DNA of 64,000 bases from Gnetum montanum (Eukaryota; Streptophyta; Gnetopsida; Gnetales; Gnetaceae): NCBI GenBank assembly GCA_015680685.1, contig MNCI01038361.1, positions 90,346 through 154,345 on the forward strand. The letters run 5' to 3'. This document shows positions 11,580 through 21,989 of this stretch, in pieces. Every line of letters begins with the position of its first letter. Positions within the stretch are counted from its first letter, which is position 1. The notes under the pieces are model-generated. The model saw only the letters and a list, made by a program, of their open reading frames with translations, ran no database searches and was not told where the DNA came from. The translations under genes were made by a program, and so were the position numbers.

Positions 11580-13820
11580 TCTTTTGCCTTCTCCTTCTTT
11601 TCATGTGTCCACAATCATGCATAATTTCTTTGGCAAGATTCAAAGATGCATTGATAGTTCACACCTTTTTTTTTTAATTTTCACTTCTTCCATTTGTGCT
11701 TATCAATAATGAAGAGTAAGTTAGTAATTAATTGATTATAAAATAACTTAATCATCAATCAATTATAAAACAACTAAGCATATATATGGAGTTAAAACAT
11801 AACATATATATTATTGTTTAGTAACTTATATATTATTATGACTATTATTTTGTGATGTGTGCAAAGGTAGGGCAGGTGCTATGGCAGAGACTGTAGGCAA
11901 TAGAAGGCAAGAAACATAGCAAAGATAGGGATGTAGTATTAGGGTTATGAAAGATATGTGCAGGAGGGATTCCTGTGGGTCTACTTCTTAGGCAACATAA
12001 ATCAATTTAGTTGTGTAGCTAGGTAGATAGACATAGGTCCTAGGATAGCAGCAAGCACACACTGGTAGTAAGGCTAGAAGGTCAGATGGCAAGAAGGTGA
12101 GAAAAAGGCATAGTATGGTTATAGCAGTGATGAACAAGGAGTAGCTCACGCCTATGTGGCCCTTAGTAGGAGTGGCTAGACTACTTAGTGTGTGCGTGGG
12201 GAGCCTAGACATCAAGGGTTTTCTGTGGTTGAGATTGGCAAGTAGAATAAAGCATGGGGCAACATAGGGCAACACTTGGTGATGGCTCAGGGCAACATGT
12301 CACTGCAAGCAAGTGATGGACATGCATGAGGGTTTGGTAGTAGGTGATAGCATAGCAGGTAGCAGCGAGGATGGATAAGTGTGAAGGTGTCTGCTAAGCT
12401 TCGTGGCAAGGAAGTGGACACTGAGGAGAGCATTGCCACAAAACACTAATGTAGATTCCCTGTGGTAAATGTAGTTTCTCTGCTTCTCAATGGTGTTGCA
12501 GCAGATTAAGGTGGTAACTAGAAAACTTTTCAAGAGAAATATTTACATAAATCAAAGCTAGATGGCACTTGTAACTTGATTTTTTGAGCTCTATTTTGCC
12601 AAGGAAACATTTACAATTTAAGATACATTGAAGTTTATTTTCATTGGCTAAAATGTAGGGAATTGTCAGTTTGAATTGATAGTGGTAATCAATCAATAGT
12701 GAGAATTAATCAGATTGATTGATACTTCCCTTAGTTTGAATTATTATTTGATTTTGTGTTTCTGATGGGTAGTTAAAACTTATGATTTTGTTTTGTGATG
12801 GAAGATTAAGGTCCCATGAGGGATGATAGCATTAACATCAAGCCCCAACCAAATCAACAAAGAAAACATTAAGTGCTCCACCAATATATGATATCATCAT
12901 ATATATATCTATATCTATATATATATATATTAGTGCATAATAATTATAATTATTCTTAGATAAAATGTGAACCTAAAATTACATGCCTTTAGAAACATAC
13001 CTAAATAAGTTAGTCCAAGGATTTAAGAATTTTATTGAGAGACATCAATAAACCAAGGTACTATCTTGGAGGTTTTCAACATACATCAACAAATTTAATT
13101 ATGAGATCCTTGGTGGTTTTAGCCAAAAGACTTCAACCAATAATTATTATGATTATTATTATTTTATTGAAGGATAGGAAGAAACTCTAGCTATGTGCCA
13201 TTATTATGAACACCAAGAATAATCACCACAAATCATGGTGAAGCATTAGAAAGAATGAACTTCAAATTCCAACAGTGGAATGCTAGCTCAAATTTTGTGT
13301 AACACATTGTGAATTCCTTACATTAAGTTATCTCATCACAATTTGGGATGGACCATCAAACTATGGAAATAACTCAAAGTTATACATGTTATTTTAAACA
13401 GATGCAACCCAAAGGACAAGGCCATGACATTAAGTCAACCTCAAAGGTAGCACCATAAAACAACATATAGTTAATATGTAACTTAATAATATATGATCCT
13501 TATGACTTAGCTTCAAGGAACTCATTTTTTAAATTAGATAATGAAGAAACAAAGAATTACAAGGATTCCCATAGTTTATAGAGTACCCTTAATAAAATAC
13601 TAAGTCTTGAATCTGAACATCTATTAGGTTTACTTCTAAGGCATGTACTTGTATGGACACAGATCTAAAATTATATGCTATGCATGATAATATAATATAA
13701 AAATAAGATGAAATGCATTTTATTCAACTAGATGTGATATCTAATGTAGCATGTATGGATATATATATGTATATATAACTATTATTTATCAAATTACTGA
13801 TCTACTAGGTGTCCACATGG
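11580..13820. other. Non-coding interval between LTR promoter and end of pol
   Basis: Probably U3 plus a post-integrase spacer of the minus-strand gypsy element. It contains an AT microsatellite at about 12897-12931 and a TATATATG-rich patch at 13757-13778. Open frames at 11988-12275, 12300-12533 and 12487-12696 show no domain I can name. Confidence 0.4.
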
Positions 13821-13829
13821 AACATGACT

Positions 13830-15000
13830 ATTAAAATTTTTAAGGTGGAACACATTGAAGTTTCTAGTGAATTTATCACCTTGAAAGTCATCTATCTTGT
13901 AAACATTTGAAGCTACAACCTCCATGACCTAGTATGGTCTTCACCACATTGGCGAGAACTTAGTTTGTAGACCTTTTTTCCAAGAATCTCTATCTCTTTT
14001 CAAGACTAGATCACCTCTTTGGAAGGATTTAGCAGCAAAATCTCTATCAAACTGCCTTTAAACATTTAAGTTCAACATCCCAAAGATCATAAGATCTAGC
14101 AATGAGACATTCATTGGGATTTAGATAATCTAGGAAGAACTCATACATAGGGATTTGCAAGTTGATGGGTAATTTTGGTTTTTGGCCATAAACTAGTTTA
14201 TAAGGAATGATCTTGAGAGATTCTTTTTAATGAATACAATTTTCCCAAACAACCCATTTTATTTTTTCATGCCAAGATTTTGCATTATCATCAATCATCT
14301 TTCTAACTCTACCTAGAAGATTTGTCTTTTGAAGATTTTGCTAATTCATTTCCTTGAGGGTAATATTCTGTGATGCATTTGATTAAGATTTCATTGTTCA
14401 TAGCCTATTCAGTGATTTCTATCAAGATGAAGGAAAGACCATTGTCAACCACTAGTGCATAGGGATGTCCATATCAAGTTATGATAATTTCCTTAAGAAA
14501 TTTAATAGCCTCACGAGATGTAGCTCTTCTAGTTGGTTTAGCTTCTAGCCAACATGTAGTATAGTTAGTTGCCATTAAAATAAATTTTTGTTGGCCAAAT
14601 GATGGTGGATTGATGGATCTAATAAAATCAAGAGCCCATTCTGCAAAAGGTCTTACTTCAATTATGGGTTGAAGAGGTGCTGAGCTTTTAGGGTCTTTTC
14701 CTTTGAACATTTGGCACTAGAGACAAGTTCTTGATATATTATAGGCATCAATAGTCATAGTTGGCAAAGAATGACCAACTTTTGTCATCATGTGAGTTAC
14801 ATATTGATAGTGTAAGTGTCCCTTGTTATGTAAGCATTATACTACATCATTGGCTTCTTCTCTATCTAAGCACTTAAGGAGAACTCCTTCAAACTTTTTT
14901 CTTTAAAGATTACTATTAATCATGGTAAATTTAGAGCTTTTGGATATTAGTAGTTTACATTTGCAACTATGTAGATCTAAAGGAAAATAATGAAAAGTTA
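13830..15000 (-). pseudogene. Ty3/gypsy integrase (decayed)
   Basis: The integrase inserts the cDNA into chromosomes. The minus-strand translation shows the zinc-binding N-domain (about 14980-14710, with HNKGHLHYQYVTHMM and a single CQ of the usual CxxC). The catalytic core follows from 14710: the first Asp is in ALDFIRSINPPS, and the second Asp is in VVDNGLSF near 14440. A YYPQGNELA block sits near 14350. The C-domain has KLVYGQKPKLPINLQIP (about 14215-14160) and a GDLVLKRDRDSW block at 14015-13980. The 78-codon frame 14474-14710 is the longest intact part. Stops near 14455 and between blocks make it non-functional. Confidence 0.8.
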
Positions 15001-15189
15001 AATAATATTTGAGATCTCTATACCAAGGGTGATTTAAGCAATTTGCTACAAATGATACTAATTCCTTATTTTCAAGTTGTAACACATGTATATGTATGGA
15101 TTCAAGCTCAAATGGAACTTTTGGTTTTTCTAGGGTTGATGCTTCGGCTATCAGTTTTGTTAAGCCAATTCCTTTTACTAGATTTTCTA

Positions 15190-15653
15190 CCTCCCATTAA
15201 TTGTCATAGTCTTGTAAGTTCATAATCCATTTGGCTCTTTTCAAAAGGATCTTGAAGCTTTGCTAAAGCAATAGTAGCAGGGTCTGGAACAATTATGATA
15301 ATATTTTATTTTAAATGGTAAAATTGAAACTTCTTTAGAGCTTTAACTACTGCATATAGTTGTTTTCCTATGGGAGAGTATATTAAATCAACATCTTTAA
15401 GAGGATCATACATATAAGTGATGGGATGTTCTTCCTGGTTAGTTATCTCTTGAGTTAAAAAGATAGCCACTATATGATCACTTGTAAAGGCATATAAAAA
15501 GAAATCATTTTCACACCAAGGAGTGACTAACATAGGAGCTTCAACCATAACTTCTTTTATAGCTAAGAAAGCATCTTTGCATTCAACATTCCATGTAATG
15601 TCCTCATCTTTCTTTAGCATTGTGTTAAGAGATCTTACTAGTTTAGCAAACAT
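15190..15653 (-). pseudogene. Ty3/gypsy RT connection and first RNase H (decayed)
   Basis: The open frame 15306-15653 begins with the connection block (FAKLVRSLNTMLKKDEDITW, then AFLAIKEVMVEAPML) and runs into the RNase H start. The position expected to hold the catalytic Asp reads YAFTSDHIVAIFL. The RNase H tail continues to about 15190 with AKWIMNLQDYDN. The domain degrades the RNA strand of the hybrid during reverse transcription. It directly follows the reverse transcriptase and precedes integrase, the normal gypsy position. Confidence 0.75.
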
Positions 15654-15659
15654 AGGAAT

Positions 15660-16420
15660 AAATCACTTGATAAAGTTAATCTTCCCAAAGAAAGATCTCT
15701 CAGATAAGGGAAAAGCAATCTCTAGGATAACATTAACACATTTAGGATTCAAAGAAGTACCTTCTTTTGTCAATATGTGACCAAGGAATTTTTCACTTTG
15801 TACACCAAATATAGATTTCTTAGCATTTAATGTTAGACCATATTTTCTGCACCTTAAAAATATATTTTTAAGATCTTGAATATGGGTTTTGCTATTGCGT
15901 GAGAAAATTGTTAAGTCATCTAAATAGATAACTATATTTTTCTTAGTCATACCTTCAAAAGTTTTGTCCATAGTATGTTGAAAGTTTGATCCTACATTCA
16001 ATAATCCAAAAGGCATTTTAGCATATTGAAATATTTTCCATTTTGTTACAAAGGATGTTTTATGTTGATCTTTCTTATTCATGAGAATTTGGTTGTAACC
16101 TAAGTATCCATCTAAGAAAGAGTACATTTGTCAATTCTCTACTTGAAGTAGCTCTTCCATAAGTGGAAGTGAATAATTATCTTTAATGCAAGATGCATTA
16201 GGATTTCTAAAGTTAATGCATTATTGTATCTCTCCGAATTTCTTATGTATAGGAACTAAGTTTGACACCCAACTAGAATGTCTTATTGGATATATAATTT
16301 TAGATTCTAAGAGTTTATCAATCTCCTTTTTTCATTAAAGGTTTGATTTTAAGATCGATAGGTCTTAATTTTTGTCCAAAAGGTTTAGTTTTAGGCCTAA
16401 CTAATATTGTGTGGGTAATG
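15660..16420 (-). pseudogene. Ty3/gypsy reverse transcriptase (decayed, catalytic YLDD kept)
   Basis: The 154-codon open frame 15663-16127 carries the core of a gypsy reverse transcriptase: SFLDGYLGYNQI, FVTKWKIFQYAKMPFGL, FQHTMD, and the catalytic box as IVIYLDDLTIFS, followed by LTLNAKKSIFGV and KFLGHILTKEG. The upstream fingers region continues in another frame to about 16420 with a FRNPNAS-x-IKDN-like block near 16200. A stop and frame change separate the two. Despite the conserved active-site box the gene cannot give a full polyprotein. Confidence 0.85.
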
Positions 16421-16859
16421 ATAAATGGATTATAAACCTTTAAATCTTCCTAGGACTAGGCTAAAATGTCATTGAATTCATGCAACAATGAAATTAACAT
16501 ACCCTTTTCATTAGAATGTAAGTGTTTACCTATTCAAATAGGGTATTTCTAATTTTTCTTTTTGATAAAAGTAATTTTAATTTCCACTAATACTTGCCAT
16601 TCTTTATGTTGTAGGACTTAAATTTTGTTATCCATTTAAAATTCCCTAGCAATAGCATTTGGTGAAAGTTCATTAATAAGGATTGAGCTATTTGTATGTG
16701 AAGCTTGAATAATTTGATCATAAAACTCCCCTTAACTAGTAAGAAAACAAGTAATTTGATGATCATCATCAAAAACTTGTAAAGATATCACATTATAAGG
16801 GATGGAGTAACAATCAACCTTCTCCATGATGATTTTAGAATCCCAAGATCCATTAGGAA

Positions 16860-17250
16860 ATGGAAGATCAAGAGGAAAAGAAACTTGTGCTAAAGCATTA
16901 GGAATATGGTTTTCATCTCTATGAACGTGTTCAAATGTGATAAGCTTAAATTCCTTGAATAATTCTAGCACATGTCTCTTGTATGCTCTCATTAAAGGAT
17001 TCTTATCTTCATAAGTGTTGTTAATTTGATTCACAATAAGCTGTGAATCGTTGCAAATCTTTAAATTTGAAAGATAAAACTAAATGACATACTTTAGTCC
17101 ATGGATTAAAGCTTCATATTTAGCCTTATTTCTCGTCATGGACTTTGAAAAATGAATGGCTTTAGGCTTTGGAGTTTTCCCAGGTGGAATTAACATAATT
17201 TCAACATCGAATCCTCATTTTGATTAGGCTTAATCAATCCTAAGTATCCA
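16860..17250 (-). pseudogene. Second RNase H domain, located upstream of RT
   Basis: The translation shows a plant Tat-type extra RNase H in a single relative frame broken by stops. There is a STWILRID strand with the first Asp (about 17245), NKAKYEALIHGL with the Glu (about 17130), NDSQLIVNQINNTYEDKNPL with the second Asp (about 17050), and HVHRDENHIPNALAQ near 16930-16890. The usual final Asp of DALA is Asn here. Such dual RNase H is known in the Tat clade. In the Tat lineages I know best the extra domain follows the first; here it lies between protease and RT. It is preceded by an unidentified 119-codon frame, 17230-17589. Confidence 0.7.
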
Positions 17251-17589
17251 TGTGCTTAAGTTATTTAAATCCAAAAAGTAAGCCATTTGATCAATATAAG
17301 TATTATCATCATCATAGATTAGATTATAATCTAAGAAATGGATGGTGAAGATTTTAATCATATCCTTGTCCTTACTAATTGATGGAGGATCGCCAAATAG
17401 GAAAGTCTTTCTACCATGTTGGTGGAAAGGAAGTGTGTCAATGTGAAGTTCAAAAAGTTTCTTATGAGTTTGATAATAGTATGTTACATAAGTATGAATA
17501 TAGGGATTTATGTTTAGTAAGGAGTCATTCATTGCATCTAAATTTTCACCTAGCTTGTATTCACCAAAGTTAAGATCAATGATTCCCAA
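17230..17589 (-). pseudogene. Unidentified linker region of the gypsy polyprotein
   Basis: An intact 119-codon frame between the protease remnant and the second RNase H. It is rich in Asp, Tyr, His and Ile, and overlaps the start of the RNase H strand at its end (MAYFLDLNNLSTWILRID). I recognise no domain in the first 95 residues. It is probably the protease-RNase H spacer of the polyprotein. Confidence 0.5.
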
Positions 17590-17699
17590 AACATATTTAA
17601 TTTGATCTATTGATATAGCATGAGATTCGTCAAGACTTGAGATGAAATGATGATGGAAAGATTCTATAGGAATTATAACTTGTTCGAATCCTCCTTTGA

Positions 17700-18080
17700 T
17701 TGAAAAAGGAGCTTCAAGAAATCAAATCTGAAGAAACCTCCAAATAGGGCATCGAAGGTATGGGAAAGCAACATGCCATAAGTAGGTTTCATATCAACTG
17801 CTAAGATGTCCATGTGACATGAAAAATTAGGGTATTTGTTTAGGTGAATTTGGATATCTTTAAGTGATACTACTACATGGACATTGGATCTACCAAGTTG
17901 GATAACACTTCAGGTTTGGTGAATGATTTGTGCTTCTAATTTTTTACATACCTGAAGGGGTATTACATTTATAGTAGCTCTTGAATCCATTAGAAAATTA
18001 TGAAAATTATTTTCTAGTATAACTAAAGTAGTTAGGAAAGGAAGTTGGTCCTTCTTGGCCTATTGGTTAAGGATGGGTGT
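17700..18080 (-). pseudogene. Ty3/gypsy aspartic protease (decayed)
   Basis: The minus-strand frame gives LMDSRATINVIPLQVCKKL near 17990-17930, matching the D-S-G-A-T active site with Gly replaced by Arg. It continues with VIQLGRSNVHVVVSLKDIQI, a block typical of the beta-hairpin flap side of plant gypsy proteases, and ends with TYGMLLSHTFDALFGGFF, which corresponds to the WGMLLSRxW-x-x-LGG block. One stop at about 17911 interrupts it. The enzyme would cleave Gag-Pol in the virus-like particle. Confidence 0.75.
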
Positions 18081-18559
18081 GTCAAGGATTCTAGCACCAT
18101 CTATGAAATGAACTTGTTTCTCACTTGTATTGGTCTTACCTTTACTTCTAGATTCATTGACCAATCCATGTATAACTTATTTTGTTTTCTTAAATTGTAA
18201 AATTTCATACATGGATATGTTGGCCTTAATTCGTTTCAAATCTTCTACAAGATCATAAGTTTTCATCTCACTCCTAGGCTCGGGTTGGTTTTGGTTGGGA
18301 TGATTATGGATTTGTAATGATGTTCTAGGTTGAAGTGCATTATTATGGTTTCATTTGCTAGGAGGGATGTATGTGTTTCCTTTTGGGCTACTAGGGTTGT
18401 TCATGATGTCACACATCTCCCTAAATTTTGCACTTGTAGAGGTAGGTTCATTGATCATGACTAGCTCAAAGGATTTTACTAGTTCATTTTTGTTTTTACT
18501 AGGGATTTCTAAAACTGTTAGTAGGGCTTTTCCCTTTTGGTTGTTTTGTAATTCTTGTG

Positions 18560-19720
18560 TGATATCCCCATATAAGACTTGGAATTGAGGGCAAGACTTC
18601 TCAAAATGTTGTCTAGTGTTATGTAACCTATAATATTTTCTAAGAGCTGCTTCTCCTAGGTTTACATTTTCCTTGTTATGTTGATTTCTTGTTATGCTTT
18701 AGTTCAATCACTTCATTAGAAAGATTTTGTATGGTAGTTAAGACTTAATTCATTTGGGGTTGACCCTCAACTTTAGGTAAGTTGAAGGTTTTTGTAGTCT
18801 TAGGGTTAGGGATAGAGGGTATGGAGGAAGGATTTATAGTAGACTGAATTAAGGCCTTCGATTGATCATCATTTAGGCCTAGGTTTTGAGGAAATAAAGA
18901 AGAGGAAGTATTAGGACTTTAAATTTTTGGTAGAGAGTTTAGGATTGGAGGATTACTTTGAAATGGATTTGGAACTATTGGGGTTTGGGGGTCTAAGCCA
19001 AGATTTCTGAATTGGAATTGTAATGAGTTTGCAAGAGTGTTTTGTTCAAGTTCGATTACTTTGGACATGTCTCCTTGCAAGTTGGTGATATTGGAATTAG
19101 ATTTGATTGCATATGTGAAGAAGGGATCTATGGTTGAGAGGAAAAAGTTTAAGTTTCATGTTAGTTATGGTTGCATCTCACTAAAAACATACAAAAATTG
19201 TTGGAGAAACCTTAAATTGTAGTTTCTAATTGTTTCCCCACTAAGTTTTTGGAGGCTAGTAAAGTTACTAGAAGCTATAGTTGAGCTAGTAAATTTGTTA
19301 AATTGAGAAAGAAAATGTGATTTGAAGTCATTCCAAGTCTAGATTGAGGAGTTGGAAAGGGTTAGGAACCATTGAGTTGTTTTACCTTGATAGGTAGTGA
19401 CAAAATACCTACATGCCACATTAGGTTCAACTATGTTGTGGATGCCTAGTAGTATCTCAAAATTTTGAAGATGTTGACAAGCATCATTGAAAGAGTGATC
19501 GAAAGAAAGGGAAGTATGTTGAAAGGGTTTTGGAATTGGGTTGAATTTTTGAAAGTTGAAGGGATTTTTGACCAAAGGTTGGGTGGCAAGGTTTGCCATA
19601 TTTGTAGAATATGAGAACAAAGATATAGGTTTTGTTGTAGTATGACTTGAAAAATTGTTGGCTAGAAAGTTTTGTCTTGTTGTTTTCCTAGTTTGGGGCC
19701 TAAGGATTTCACTAGGTCCA
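18560..19720 (-). pseudogene. Ty3/gypsy Gag (decayed)
   Basis: The capsid protein region. The open frame 19339-19620 holds PFQHTSLSFDHSFNDACQHLQNFEILLGI and ends in TTYQGKTTQWFLTLSNSSI. After one stop the frame continues with TWNDFKSHFLSQFNKF, the familiar retrotransposon-gag core. Further down are KFREMCDIMNNPSSPKGN (about 18440-18380) and DLVEDLKRIKANISMYEILQF (about 18245-18185), the latter a block often seen just before the protease in this type of gypsy element. No CCHC zinc knuckle is readable. Confidence 0.7.
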
Positions 19721-19874
19721 ACTATAAACTAAGTAGACAACAAAAGGAAATTTTCTTTTTTTATTAAATTAGGAAGAAAAGGAAGGAAATCAAAACTAAG
19801 GAAAAGATAGTAGAGAAATGAAATTTGGTTGAGGGAAATTTTAATGGTTTCCCTTATTTTAGTGCCAAATAGGG

Positions 19875-20090
19875 TGTTGATGCAAAAATTTAGGTCGTAA
19901 AGGCACACTAATAGACAATGGCCCTAAAGTGCTCGATTTACAAGGTTACTACCTAGGGCACCGATAGCCTGGGAATAGTCTTTAGTGGGAGATGAAATGT
20001 GGCTAATAAATGATTAACTTAAATTTGATCAAATTTAAGGAGAAAACTTTAATTAGAGAAAAGAACAGAACATTGAAGTTATATGTTAGA
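19875..20090 (-). repeat. 5' LTR remnant (U5 side) of the gypsy element
   Basis: Starts TGTTGATGCAAAAATTTAGG on the plus strand and aligns with 10828-11075. To its left the minus strand reads CCCTATTTGGCACTAAAATAAGGG, where the primer-binding site should begin (TTGGCAC-like). The LTR breaks off at about 20090, where copia Gag sequence starts. Confidence 0.7.
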
Positions 20091-20129
20091 ACATTAAAGA
20101 TCAATGCATCACACTTCTCTACACACTTC

Positions 20130-21985
20130 TAGATTCATGGGAGACATTTATGATGGCTGTAAGTAATACATCTACTAGTTTTATTTTTGATAATATTTTT
20201 GGTTAGTTGTTATTTGAGGAAGAAATAAGAAAAAATTCTACTCCTCAAAATGATTTATTATTTATGAAAAATGATGTAAAGACAAAGCTTGTTAAGAGGC
20301 CTCAATTTAAGAATAAGCCTCAAAAATTTGTAAAGAAGTCATCTAAATGTTGGAATTATGGTAAAGTTGGTCATATAAGGAAAGATTATAAAGCCCCTCC
20401 AAAAAAGGGTGGAGAGAGTAATGTACCAAAAAGTGATTGAGCCCCTCTTGCTCAAGATGGAGATTTGTATGTTATCTCATAATTTTGATACATATTCATG
20501 GTATGTGGACTCGGGTGCATCTTATCACTACACTCCACATGTTGATTGGTTCAGTGAGTATACATCATTTGATCTTAGAATGGTAAGATTGGATATTGAT
20601 GATTTATGAAAAGTTATAGGTTATGGAAAAGTAAAGATTCAATTTTAAAATGGAGCAATTAAATCAATTCCCAATGTACATCATGTTTCAACACTTACTA
20701 AAAATCTATTATTTGTAAGTGAATTGGATGATGCATAACTAACTATTATCTTTGGAGATGGAAAACGTTCAATGCTACATGGTTCATGTCTTTTGTCTTC
20801 TAGAATTAAAATAGGGACTCATGAAAAAAATTAAGTAACAGATTGCTTCAATAAAACATTAGTGAAATGTGCTAGATATATGATGAGTGAATCTAATATT
20901 AACAAGCTTTTCTGGGATGAAGCAGTAATGACTATATGTTATCGTATCAATATATCTCCTTCATTAGTTCTTGAAGAAAAAATTCCAGAGGAAGTTTGGA
21001 GTGGTAGGTCCATTAATTTAAACTATTTGAAGATTTTTGGTTGTGAATCCTATGTACATGTTCCAAAATTTGATAGATCCAAATTAGACTCTAAGTCTAT
21101 CAAATGTATTTTTCTTGGCTATGGACATGATGTCAAAGCTTGTAAGTTGTATAACCCACAAACTAAAAGGGTTATTTATAGTCAAGATGTTTTCTTTAGA
21201 GAAAAATGTGGATCTATGAAGGAGGAATATTCTAATACTGAAACTCCTTCAAATGATGTAACTCCTATGTATGTGCCTATTGAAATTAATAATGAAATTT
21301 TTGAGGATCATCCTCCCTTAGTTGGGGATATTGCCCCTCGTGAACATGGTGATAGCATGGTAATGAGGAGGAACAACATGAAGAGGAAGAATATAGTTTA
21401 AGTGAACAATAAAGTAAATAAGATCATTTAATATGTTCAACATGTATACAATGATTACTTTCACATTTAGAAGAATATGTTGTATTTACTAAAATAATGA
21501 GCCATCAACATATGATGAAGCATGTTTGTCTATGCAAAATGCAAAGTGGAAATAGCCGATGGATGATGAAATGTCATCAATTCGCAAAAATGAAACTTGG
21601 AAATTAACTGAGCTTCCATTGGAGAGAAAACCCATTTGAAATAAATGGGTGTACAAAATAGAATTTGGGAATCAATATAAAGCACGACTTGTAGCTAAAG
21701 GATTTTCTGAGAGAAAGGGGTTGATTATGATGAAATCTTCTCTCTAGTGGTAAAATTAACATCCATAAGATCATTGTTGGCTATCACAACTATTTATGAT
21801 CTTGAACTTGAACAAATGGAAGTGAAAACAACATTCCTCAATGGTGATCTTGAGCAAGAAATTTATATGCTTCAACCTGAGGGATATAAAATTAAAGGAA
21901 AAGAGAATATGGTATGTCAATTATTAAAATCACTATATGGGCTCAAACAAGCACCAAGGATGTGGAATAAAAAATTTAATGATAA
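20130..21985 (+). pseudogene. Ty1/copia family-I polyprotein, integrase core deleted
   Basis: Gag starts in mid-gene (SWETF near 20137). Its zinc knuckle at about 20346-20390 reads CWNYGKVGHIRKDY, with Tyr at the second and last Cys positions. Protease follows with WYVDSGASYH at about 20502-20532, active-site Asp kept. After the protease tail (near 20830) the sequence jumps straight to the integrase C-half (FNKTLVKCARYMMSESNINKLFW, then PEEVWSGRSI and IFGCESYVHVPKF, 20850-21240). The HHCC finger and DDE core are missing. The 179-codon frame 20862-21401 is the longest. RT continues at 21570-21985 (KWVYKIEF, then TTFLNGDLEQEIYM and SLYGLKQAPRMW) and stops abruptly before YVDD, where family-II sequence begins. 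No LTR of its own is present. Confidence 0.8.
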
Positions 21986-21989
21986 AGGA

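Larger units (their letters stand above)
10828..20090 (-). mobile_element. Ty3/gypsy retrotransposon, Tat-like, minus strand, 5' LTR truncated
   Basis: Direct copies of an LTR end flank a gypsy coding region read right to left. Both begin TGTTGATGC(A/G)AAAATTT on the plus strand (10828 and 19875) and stay alignable for about 220-250 bp. Order on the minus strand is Gag, protease, RNase H (extra), reverse transcriptase, RNase H, integrase. The right-hand (5') LTR is cut at about 20090 by adjacent copia sequence, so only its U5 side remains. The left (3') LTR seems long, with its TATA box near 11567. Many stops and frameshifts show the element is dead. No target duplication can be tested because the right end is lost. 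Confidence 0.8.
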
